Shown here piece by piece: positions 1 to 8,800 of a DNA stretch of 64,000 bases (its first letter is position 1; every line of letters starts with the position of its first letter). Origin of the DNA: Nostoc sp. PCC 7524 (GTDB lineage: Bacteria; Cyanobacteriota; Cyanobacteriia; Cyanobacteriales; Nostocaceae); the NCBI RefSeq assembly GCF_000316645.1, contig NC_019684.1:4431001-4495000 (forward strand), read 5' to 3'. A program made the position numbers and the translations under genes. The notes under the pieces are model-generated. The model ran no database searches, was not told where the DNA came from, and worked only from the letters and a program-made list of their open reading frames with translations.

Positions 1-816
1 CCCCCTGATAGATTTATTGTATGATATTTTTCTATGACTTGGCTTTAAAAGGTCAGTGGTATTGAATGTGCTTTAGTATGGCTTAGAAAAACTATTCATC
101 CACACTATATCAAGAGCAATATTCGTATTTATACTAATTCTCTTCATCAATGTCACCTACTAATCTGGAATATTAATCAATAATTTTACGGAATATTTCC
201 AATGTTGACTTTTTTGCTGTACGGTTTTTCATTTTGACAATTTTCCGCTAGGTAATGAGGGGTCAGACCCCTCGCCTACTGTGCATTTGAGACTTTGAAG
301 TTACTAAGCAAATTTACCACTAAATAAGTTGATAAGCAATCTTTCAAATAATAATTTGATCCTCATGAAAGCCTAAATTATCTGTGTGATGTGAATGGTA
401 AAATGCCTTTACATTTTTTCTCTAATTTAGATCTGGAGAGTTGGCAGCAAATGCTTGATTGATGAGGATTGTAGCAATTGTGTATCTAGAATAATTACTG
501 AAGCACGGTTATGAAGATTACGGAATAACAACTAAGCAATTCTCAGAAATGATTGTGAAAAATACAATTTTATGATAAATCTCTATCACGAATGTTATTT
601 TGCAGAAAAATAAAGAAAACCTTAAGAGTAAAATTCACACTATTAATAATATTTCCGTAACTAAGGTTACTAAATTTAGCCAAAGAAATTATTGTAAATA
701 TATTGGGTTTTCACTCACGGATAGAAGTGAAAAAGTAGAGACGTTCCATGGAACGTCTCTACAAGGTTTCTGGAAAACGCATATTTAATTTCTAAAGATG
801 TCTAGCGGATTACCAC
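1..816. other. AT-rich intergenic region, no convincing gene
   Basis: I see no gene in this stretch. A 62-codon frame at 600-788 starts with TTG, runs through a perfect palindrome and matches nothing I recognise. The region holds a short palindrome of the form GAGGGGTC-A-GACCCCTC near 257-273 and the 28-bp palindrome at 735-762. The gene at 817-3981 reads towards this region, so part of it is its 3' flank. Confidence 0.6.
735..762. repeat. 28-bp perfect palindrome, possible terminator of the ABC exporter gene
   Basis: The arms GTAGAGACGTTCCA and its exact reverse complement abut at 748/749, so the transcript could fold into a 14-bp stem, with the central bases opening to a loop. It lies 55 bp past the stop codon of the ABC exporter gene (stop at 817, minus strand). 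Palindromes of this kind are dispersed in Nostoc genomes (recollection, not searched). A terminator or mRNA-stabilising hairpin is an inference; no long T-run follows on the minus strand. Confidence 0.6.
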
Positions 817-3800
817 TTATAGATGTAGTTGTAATTGAGTTAAGTGCTGATATAAACCAGTCATGGCGATGAGTTCTGGGTGAGTACCTTGTTCTACAAT
901 CATCCCTTGGTCTAAAACCAGGATATAGTCGGCATGGCGCACATTAGAGATACGATGCGAGATGATAAAGGTAGTGCGCTTTTGAGTAATTAAAGCGAGG
1001 TTTTGTTGAAAGGTTTGTTCTGATTCAGCATCTAAACCGATAGTAACTTCATCCAAAACCAATATTTTGGGATTCCTAATCAATGCGCGGGCGATCGCAA
1101 TTTTCTGTCGTTGCCCACCAGACAACCCTAAACCCCTTTCTGCTACTGGGGTGTCATAACCTAGAGGCAATGCTTGAATAAAATCATGTGCGCCAGCTAA
1201 TTTAGCAGCCGCTACGGCTTGTTCCCGGATCAACTCTGGATCATATAAGGTGATGTTGTCTAAGATTGTTCCTGAAAAGAGGAAAGACTCTTGTGATACC
1301 AACCCCAACTGACTCCGCAACGACTGGGGAGACATCACAGATGTATCATGGCCATCGATCATCATTCTCCCCTGTTCAGGATGATATAAACCAGCTAATA
1401 AATTGGCTAAAGTGCTTTTACCTGAACCACTTTGACCAATAATGCCAATAATTTGTCCAGGTTGAACTCGGAAAGACAGATTTTGCAGGGTGTAACGCTC
1501 TTGCAGGTGACTATAACGAAAACACACATTTTCTAACTGCACCTCACCGCGAATGGGCGGCATAACCAACAGTGTGGTTTGTGAACTTTCTTCTGATGTA
1601 GAAGTAAAAACATCATTGAGTCGTTCCACCGAAATCAGCACTTGTTGGAATTCATCCCATAACCCCACCAAAGCTAAAACTGGATTAGTCACACTACCAA
1701 TCAGCAGATTAAATGCCACAAACTGTCCCAAGGACATCTGCTTACCAATTACCAAACTTACCCCAAACCATAAAATCAGGGTGCTACCGACATGGTTAAT
1801 TAGGCTGCGAGTTAGCTGCAAACGATTAGCCAGCTTCTGCCCCCGTAACCGCGCCTTTAACATCTTTAAGAAATGCTCCTCCCAGTATTTCTGTAAGGAG
1901 CGTTCCGCCGTGGCAGTTTTGACTGTGACAATCCCAGTCATCATTTCCGCGATCGCAGATTGTTGTCCTGCTGATTCTTTCCAGATTTCTCTAGATGCTT
2001 GCTTAATATACGAACTCACCCCCACAGTTAAAAACACAATTGGGAGAATCCAACTGATCACCAAGAGAGTGAGTTGCCAGTTGTAGTAAGTCATTAACCC
2101 CAGGTAAATCAGTACCATGAAGCTATCTATTGTGGCTCCAATGGCCCGCCGGGTAATAAATAGTTGAATTTTGTGATTTTCTTGAATCCGGCTAAGAATA
2201 TCTTCAACTTGGCGGGAGGCAAAAAATTGCAGTGGTAACTGTAGGGTGTAGTTAACAAAACTAGCGACTAAATTCAGATCAATCCGGCTAGCAAAATAAT
2301 CTAGTAAATATTGATGCTGTGCAGTTAAGACAATCCGCCAGATACCTAAACACAGGTAGCCGACTGCAAACATATTGAGGGTTTCCAGATTTCTTGCAGG
2401 TATCATTTGGTCGATAACTACCTGAGTACATAAGGGAGTTACCAACCCAAACACCTGTACTAATAGGGAGGCAAGAATAATTTGTTTGAGTAATTTCCGG
2501 TAGTGCCACAATGTTTGTCCGTAGCGCCCCAGAGATACTTTTTCACTCTTGAGGGTGTAAAAAATTTCCGTAGGGTTTAATAATAGAGCGTATCCTGTCC
2601 AACTAGCTTCAAATTTAGGACGTTTCAGCCAGCGTCTACCCAAGGCTGGATCAGAAATCAATAGGCGATCGCCTTTTACCTGCCAAACTACTACATAGTG
2701 AATTCCTTGCCAATGGGCAATCCAGGGGTTAGTTTGCCACTCTAACTTATCTAAACTGGCTCGTACTGGCAGCACTTGATAACCCAGGCTTTCGGCTGCT
2801 GTCGTTAATCCTTGGAGAGTTGCACCTAATCTATCTATCTGTGCTAAGTTCCGCAGAGTAGGCAGACTCAAACGTTTACCCCAGTATTGGCTAATCATTG
2901 CCAAACACGCTGCGCCGCAATCCGCTAAACTTTGCTGCTGAATAAAGGGATAAGAGTACCAAAACTTTGGTTTTATAGGAGGTTGCAATCCTCCTTGGGG
3001 AAAGTCTATTGTTTCTGTTTCTGATGTCTCTGATGTGGCTATAACCGAGGGGGGGTGATCTGCTTGGGAGTCACGTTGTGAGACATGAGTCAGCTGGGGT
3101 AGGCGGATCTCTGGCTTACTATTAATAGTCTTAACTGTTGGTTTTGTTTCTGTAGGTTTGTAGTTGGTGGTAAATAAATGAGGTGCGATCGCTTTAGCTA
3201 CGTCCCAATTTTCCGGTGATAGGTGGTAGACTAACAAATCACTTTGGGCATTGCCATCGGGGGGTGTGAGATCAGGATATCCCCAACTATCTCCCCGCAA
3301 GGGCGGTGAACTTCCTACCGATATAGACTGGACTTGACCACTCGCTAGCCAAAAGCGTCCTTTTTCTGGTGGAGTCGCTTCTAATAGGGATGAACCAACT
3401 GGAATCTGCTGGGCGACAAACAAAGGTAGTAATTCTCGTAGTTTCCCACTGGTGAGAGATTGCAAATCGCTACAACTTTTAAAGAAAATCAATGCTTGTC
3501 GTTCATTAGTTAACTGTCGTAAATAATTTTTTAGTTGGGGTAGGCGTTGCAACCATTGTTCCAAGTCAGAAACTGTGATTTGTGCCACATAGCCAGGACT
3601 AGCTGCGATCGCCTGATACGCTAAAGGTTGATGAAAAAATAAATGATCTGCTCCAAAAGTTTGTCCAGCTAACAATAACTGAGTAGAAACTTCTCGCCCT
3701 AGCTTGGGATTAAAACCCAACAGGCGGACTCTACCTTGACAAACCAAGTAAATAATATTATTACTATCTTCAATTTCTTGATTCAAACCATAGCTAGTCA

Positions 3801-3981
3801 GCTCATCACCTAATTGAAACTCATGAATTACCCAAGCTTGGCTAAACTCTGGAGCTAGACTTGTATCCCCTGCAACTAGCCTCACAAGTTTGAGAATAGG
3901 TGCTGTTGGAGTGGGAAATGGCTGATCGCTAGCATAGTTTTGCAGCCCTCCCTGAACTCTTAACGACGAAGAGGGGTTCAT
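817..3981 (-). CDS. C39-peptidase ABC exporter with N-terminal cyclic-nucleotide-binding-like domain
   Basis: A single-chain exporter half-transporter of 1054 residues that probably cleaves and secretes double-glycine-type leader peptides or proteins across the inner membrane. Residues ~40-170 resemble a cNMP-binding fold. A Ser/Thr/Pro-rich linker follows to ~340. The C39 peptidase domain shows the expected triad Cys355 (DCGAAC), His428 and Asp444. Membrane spans occupy ~495-770. The ATPase has Walker A GQSGSGKS (849-856), signature LSGGQ (953-957) and Walker B ILVLDE (973-978), so both enzyme sites look intact. The same architecture is known in HetC of heterocyst-forming cyanobacteria, but I cannot say this is HetC and see no hetP beside it. 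No HlyD-type adaptor and no obvious GG-leader substrate gene lies nearby. It is transcribed alone. Confidence 0.9.
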   Translation of the reverse strand: MNPSSSLRVQGGLQNYASDQPFPTPTAPILKLVRLVAGDTSLAPEFSQAWVIHEFQLGDELTSYGLNQEIEDSNNIIYLVCQGRVRLLGFNPKLGREVSTQLLLAGQTFGADHLFFHQPLAYQAIAASPGYVAQITVSDLEQWLQRLPQLKNYLRQLTNERQALIFFKSCSDLQSLTSGKLRELLPLFVAQQIPVGSSLLEATPPEKGRFWLASGQVQSISVGSSPPLRGDSWGYPDLTPPDGNAQSDLLVYHLSPENWDVAKAIAPHLFTTNYKPTETKPTVKTINSKPEIRLPQLTHVSQRDSQADHPPSVIATSETSETETIDFPQGGLQPPIKPKFWYSYPFIQQQSLADCGAACLAMISQYWGKRLSLPTLRNLAQIDRLGATLQGLTTAAESLGYQVLPVRASLDKLEWQTNPWIAHWQGIHYVVVWQVKGDRLLISDPALGRRWLKRPKFEASWTGYALLLNPTEIFYTLKSEKVSLGRYGQTLWHYRKLLKQIILASLLVQVFGLVTPLCTQVVIDQMIPARNLETLNMFAVGYLCLGIWRIVLTAQHQYLLDYFASRIDLNLVASFVNYTLQLPLQFFASRQVEDILSRIQENHKIQLFITRRAIGATIDSFMVLIYLGLMTYYNWQLTLLVISWILPIVFLTVGVSSYIKQASREIWKESAGQQSAIAEMMTGIVTVKTATAERSLQKYWEEHFLKMLKARLRGQKLANRLQLTRSLINHVGSTLILWFGVSLVIGKQMSLGQFVAFNLLIGSVTNPVLALVGLWDEFQQVLISVERLNDVFTSTSEESSQTTLLVMPPIRGEVQLENVCFRYSHLQERYTLQNLSFRVQPGQIIGIIGQSGSGKSTLANLLAGLYHPEQGRMMIDGHDTSVMSPQSLRSQLGLVSQESFLFSGTILDNITLYDPELIREQAVAAAKLAGAHDFIQALPLGYDTPVAERGLGLSGGQRQKIAIARALIRNPKILVLDEVTIGLDAESEQTFQQNLALITQKRTTFIISHRISNVRHADYILVLDQGMIVEQGTHPELIAMTGLYQHLTQLQLHL

Positions 3982-4976
3982 GGTTTATTTCGGTTGAGTA
4001 TGTAAAGTTTTGGGTTGATTAAGCTAGGAGTTGCAACACAAAAAAGTGGATGTTGATGACAATGATGGAATTTTGGATTATTCCAAAGCCTCTGAAAAAG
4101 ATAATTATTGGTTCTTTTCAGCACCAATTGCTTCATGAGTACTTTTCAGTAGCTTTTCCTGTGCGACTATTTGACAGCAGTATCTACCTAGCAAAAAACA
4201 AGTTATTTTGACATCAGAGTTTTTATTACCTGTTGATGCACATCCATATGTAAAAACTTGATAATTTACCAGCAGTCTATATATATTTTGTTAATCAATC
4301 GCAAAGATATAACAATAGTATTTCTACTAAGTAGATAAGAACATTAATTGCCACACTCCCAAGAAGCTAATGATGAACTAACTTAGTCATTGTTTTGGAT
4401 AGTCATATTCGCACTACTATTTAAGCGCAAAACATTATTTGCTTTTGAGGATTTAGAATTTTTCTTAATCTAGTTACTTTTTCCCTTAGTTGATTAAACA
4501 ACCGGAAAATAACCCCAAAAAATGTTAACGCTTACTTTTTGTTTGATGCAAAATGCCACCCAAGAGACAGATACTAGAGCATCTAAAAGCATGAATATGT
4601 ATTTTATGCTACAGATTTTCCATAGTTTCTTTCTAAAAAAAATCGCAATATTGCCAAGGTAGTTGACACCCCTCATTGGTATCGTAAACGTCTAAAACCT
4701 AGTCATAAAAAGCTACTCAGAGTAAAAATATTTTTATTAAAACTAAATTGAGCCATTCTCAACCTTGATTTTTGGTATCAGCATAGCTGCAAAATTTAAA
4801 AAAATTTTAGAGTCGCTAAAGTTAAGAATAAATGTGAGTTTTCCAAGTGGATTTTTCTTTCATACCTATCTCATCATGAAAACCCCGGTTTCTTCAAGGA
4901 ACGGGGGTTTTCATGGTTCATAACTGTTTTGATTGAGGTTTATGCTAATTGAACTACGAAAAAATGATAATTGTTA
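3982..4976. other. Intergenic region, AT-rich, no gene recognised
   Basis: About 1 kb separates two minus-strand genes. It contains the promoter side of the ABC exporter gene (3982 onwards) and the terminator hairpin at 4875-4915. A 60-codon minus-strand frame at 4494-4676 has no recognisable domain and lacks support. I checked for a small secreted peptide with a GG leader that could be the exporter substrate and did not find one. Confidence 0.55.
4875..4915 (-). terminator. Hairpin terminator of the Pro/Ser-rich membrane protein gene
   Basis: A perfect 12-bp inverted repeat, CATGAAAACCCC with GGGGTTTTCATG, encloses a 17-nt loop. It starts 61 bp beyond the stop codon of the minus-strand gene ending at 4977, and the descending arm read on that strand contains a TTTT run. 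It fits a factor-independent terminator. Confidence 0.6.
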
Positions 4977-5657
4977 TCAGTTAGAACTACTATTTGATTC
5001 ACCTTGTGGTTGCTCTATGCTTTCAGGTGAAGTGCTTGAAGAAGGATTAGCTGGTGTACTGGTTGCAGGGCTTCCCGTAGAAGTGTCGTTTCTGTTCTCT
5101 AGATTAGGAGTATTACTTTGACTTGGCTGCTGATTATTGGGTGTAACCGCAGGTGATCTTCCAGGTGTAGATTCTTGGGGTGGAACCGTGACGTTAATCT
5201 GTGGTGAAACTGGTGCAGATGTTGCTGTGGCTTGTGGTTGTGGAATCACAACAGGTACTTCTCTGGTTCTTTCAATGATTGTGGTTTGTGGTTGAGGAGA
5301 CAAGCTAGGTGTGGGATTGGCATTAGTTGGTATAGGAGTTTCTACAGGTGTAGTGTTATCAATAGTTACATTTCTCTGATTAGAGTACCAAAACGCACCA
5401 ATAGCCAAACCCACGAGGGATGTGAATAAAATACCCATCAATAAAGCACTAGCGGTATTTTCATTATCACGTTCAGCTAAATTAGCTTGCTGATATCTAC
5501 GCTCAGTATAGCGACCATTGGCATAACCATTTTGGTAAGAATTATTGTCTGTTGCAGTGTTTCGCTCTAAGTGAGTATGATGACGACCAGTAGCATCTGT
5601 GTAAGATTCTTTTCTAACTTCTTGGTTATAAGTTTCACGTTCATTGGGGTTAGACAT
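4977..5657 (-). CDS. Hypothetical single-span membrane protein with long Pro/Ser/Thr-rich tail
   Basis: I do not recognise a family. The 226-residue product has a charged, Asn/Tyr/Arg-rich N-terminal part (about 70 residues), one hydrophobic span at roughly residues 69-91, and a tail of ~130 residues rich in Pro, Ser, Thr, Gln and Asn with no Cys. The layout suggests an anchored protein with an extracytoplasmic, disordered, possibly cell-wall-spanning tail. I chose the ATG at 5657 (MSNPNERETY) because a GGAGGG Shine-Dalgarno-like sequence lies upstream; an in-frame start nine codons earlier at 5684 is also open. It is followed by a good hairpin terminator and appears monocistronic. Confidence 0.7.
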   Translation of the reverse strand: MSNPNERETYNQEVRKESYTDATGRHHTHLERNTATDNNSYQNGYANGRYTERRYQQANLAERDNENTASALLMGILFTSLVGLAIGAFWYSNQRNVTIDNTTPVETPIPTNANPTPSLSPQPQTTIIERTREVPVVIPQPQATATSAPVSPQINVTVPPQESTPGRSPAVTPNNQQPSQSNTPNLENRNDTSTGSPATSTPANPSSSTSPESIEQPQGESNSSSN

Positions 5658-5873
5658 AGCTTTAAATTCCCTCCTCAACGTCATATCAACAAAATAAAGC
5701 TTTGTAACAATAAGAAGTTTTACCAGTGTAGAAACAGGTTTCTATACATCAAACCTGTGTAGTTTGATTTGTTACTGAGCCTGAGATATGTTTCAGAATA
5801 ACTTCTGTATTGTTTGACAAGTCTCTATCTTGAGGAGAAAAACTTATAAATCAAAAGAGAGAATAAATGTTAA

Positions 5874-8800
5874 TTAACCATTACTACCGCTATTAACAAG
5901 TTTTTCCCCTTTCAACATCCGCACTGCGGCTTCTAGGAGAGCTTCTTCTAAGTAGGGTTTAGTAAAGTAGCCACTAGCACCGAGTTGAATCGCCATTTGT
6001 CTGTGTTTATCTGCACCCCGTGAGGTGAGCATGGCGATGGGTAAGTGATTGAGATTGGAGTCTTTTTGAATGCGTGAGAGTAATTCTAGACCGTCACAAC
6101 GGGGCATTTCAATGTCACAGAAGACAATATCGCAAGGCAACCCGGAACGGAGTTTGTCCCAAGCTTCCTGACCATCTCGTGCCTGTTCCACACGATACCC
6201 GGCTTTGTTAAAGGTGAGAGATAGCAATTCTCGGACTGTAATTGAGTCATCCACAATAAGTACAGTTGGATCAATTTTCTCAGCCGGAGTTTCTGGGACG
6301 CTAGGCGGAGCTGATTGTTGCCAAGGACTGCTACCAGTATGTTTAGACATCCGTCCTTGGAAGATGTCAATGAGTTCTAGCACATCAGCAATCGGCATGA
6401 TGCGACCATCACCTAAGACTGTAGCACCCGCCACACCTATGGGTTTCGGTGCTGGGCCTTCAAATTGCTTAATTACTATTTCCTGTTCGCTTAAAACCTG
6501 GTCAATCTGGAGACCTAACAGCGTATTTCCCGATCGCACAACGACCACGGAAATCATATCATCATCTCTGTTACCACCGTAAACACTACCGCGACTTAAT
6601 TGGCGATTGAAAGTTAACAGTTCTTTGAGGGGACGGAATGGTAGCACTGTATCGCGCCAGGAAATAAAGGATTGTCCATCAGCACTGTTTTGGACGTTTT
6701 TGCTGGGAATATCTAAGGTATCCTCAACACCATCCATCGGGAAGGCAATCCTGGCTTTATCGGAGACGCAACACAAAGCCTTACAAATACTTAGGGTGAG
6801 TGGTAAACGAATTGTGAAGGTAGTTCCCTTACCTAAAGTAGAATCTGTGTTGACTGTGCCGCGAATTTCGCTAATTTCGGAGCGTACCACATCCATGCCG
6901 ACACCACGACCAGAAATTTCGTCGGCTTCATCTTTGGTGCTAAACCCAGCATGAAATAGTAGATCATAGATTTCCAGGCGGGAAATAGTTTTTGCCTGTT
7001 CTGGTGTCATCATCCCTAAATTCACAGCTTTGGTTTTGATCCTTTCGGTATCAATACCTGCACCATCATCACCGACAGAAATTACAGTTTGGTTGCCTTG
7101 GTGGAAAGCACGGATGGTAATGATCCCCACCGGTGGTTTACCTGCTGCTTCTCTGATATCTGGTGTTTCTATGCCGTGAGCGATCGCATTGTTGAGCATA
7201 TGGGTCAAAGGATCGGTGAGATGATCTAAAATCATCTTGTCGATTAAGGTATCACCGCCTTCAATCACTAACTCTACTTGTTTACCGTACTTGATGGCAT
7301 TATCACGCACACCACGGCGCAAGCGATCAATGGTTTGAGAGAACGGCACCATGCGAGCGCGTGTGAGTCCTTCTTGGAGTTGAGTTGTTACCTGACGGAA
7401 CTGTCGTGCTACTCGTTCTGTTTCTTCTGTCACGAAATCAATGTCACTAGCTGATTCACGTACTCTCACAATCAGTTCAATCATTTCCTGAGAGAGCGTA
7501 TGGAAGGGGGTGAAGCGGTCCATTTCTAATTCACTAAAACCCCTATCCAAATTAGAATCTGACATGGGGACAGGAATCTCTTTAGTTTTGCGACTAGCTA
7601 ACAAAGATGCTTCTAAAAGCGATCGCTCATACAATTCTTGCATTCTCGCTCCCACATCTGAAAGCTGTTGCACCTGAATTAATAAGTTATCTAAAGACTG
7701 TCGCAACCGTTCGTGATCCTGTTCTAAGGTGTTGCGATTTACTACCAATTCCCCCACCAAATTGCTCATATCGTCCAGTTGCTTGACTGGAACTTTCATC
7801 GTTTCTTCAAATCTTGCCTGACGACGAGTAGAAGTACGTGGGGATCTGCCAACACTTGGTTTTACTGGTGTGGATTGGGATATGCTTTGATCCGCTTCTG
7901 CCAGTAGTTTTTCTAGATCACTAAATTCATCTTCTATAACTGGTAATGCAATATTACTGTTAGTAGTAGCTGGAATATATTGACGCACCACAGGTTGAAT
8001 TTCAGCAGGCTGCTCATTAGTTGTTGTTTGTGCATTGTCTTCACCTAGTAATGCTTCTAACGAGGCAAAATCATCTTCCGGTGTAGAATTAACATTACTG
8101 CTAAGTGATGGTTCTTCCTCTAGTAATGCTTCTAAATCCGCAAACTCATCTAAGTTGGGAGTTTCTGAAGTAGGTTCAGGTTCATCAGCGATTTCTAAGC
8201 TACTGTCTTCAACCTCAGTATCTGTGAGTTCACTACTTACACCAGATATTTCTAGAAAACTCTCATCTAAATCCAGTTCTACAGTTTTCTCTACGGCTGT
8301 ATCTAACAGTTCATCAGCGATTTCTAAGCTACTGTCTTCAACCCCAATAGCTGTGAGTTCACCACCTACACCAGATATTTCTAGAAAACTCTCATCTAAA
8401 TCCAGTTCTACAGTTTCCTCTACGGCTGTATCTAACAGTTCATCAGCGATTTCTAAGCTACTGTCTTCAACCCCAATAGCTGTGAGTTCACCACCTACAC
8501 CAGATATTTCTAGAAAACTCTCATCTAAACCGATTTCAGATTTTTCCTCTACGGCTGTATCTAACAGTTCATCACCGATTTCTAAGCTACTGTCTTCAAC
8601 CCCAATATCTGTGAGTTCACTACTTACACCAGATATTTCTAGAAAATTCTCATCTAAACCGATTTCAGATTTTTCCTCTACGGCTGTATCTAACAGTTCA
8701 TCACCGATTTCTAAGCTACTATCTTCAACCTCAATATCTGTGAGTTCACTACTTACACCAGATATTTCTAGAAAACTCTCATCTAAACCGATTTCAGATT

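Noticed and set aside
600..788. 62-codon plus-strand frame near the left edge
   Set aside because: TTG start, runs through the palindrome at 735-762, no recognisable product, AT-rich background.
1553..2086. 177-codon plus-strand frame
   Set aside because: Antisense to the ABC exporter gene, whose domains are continuous through this region.
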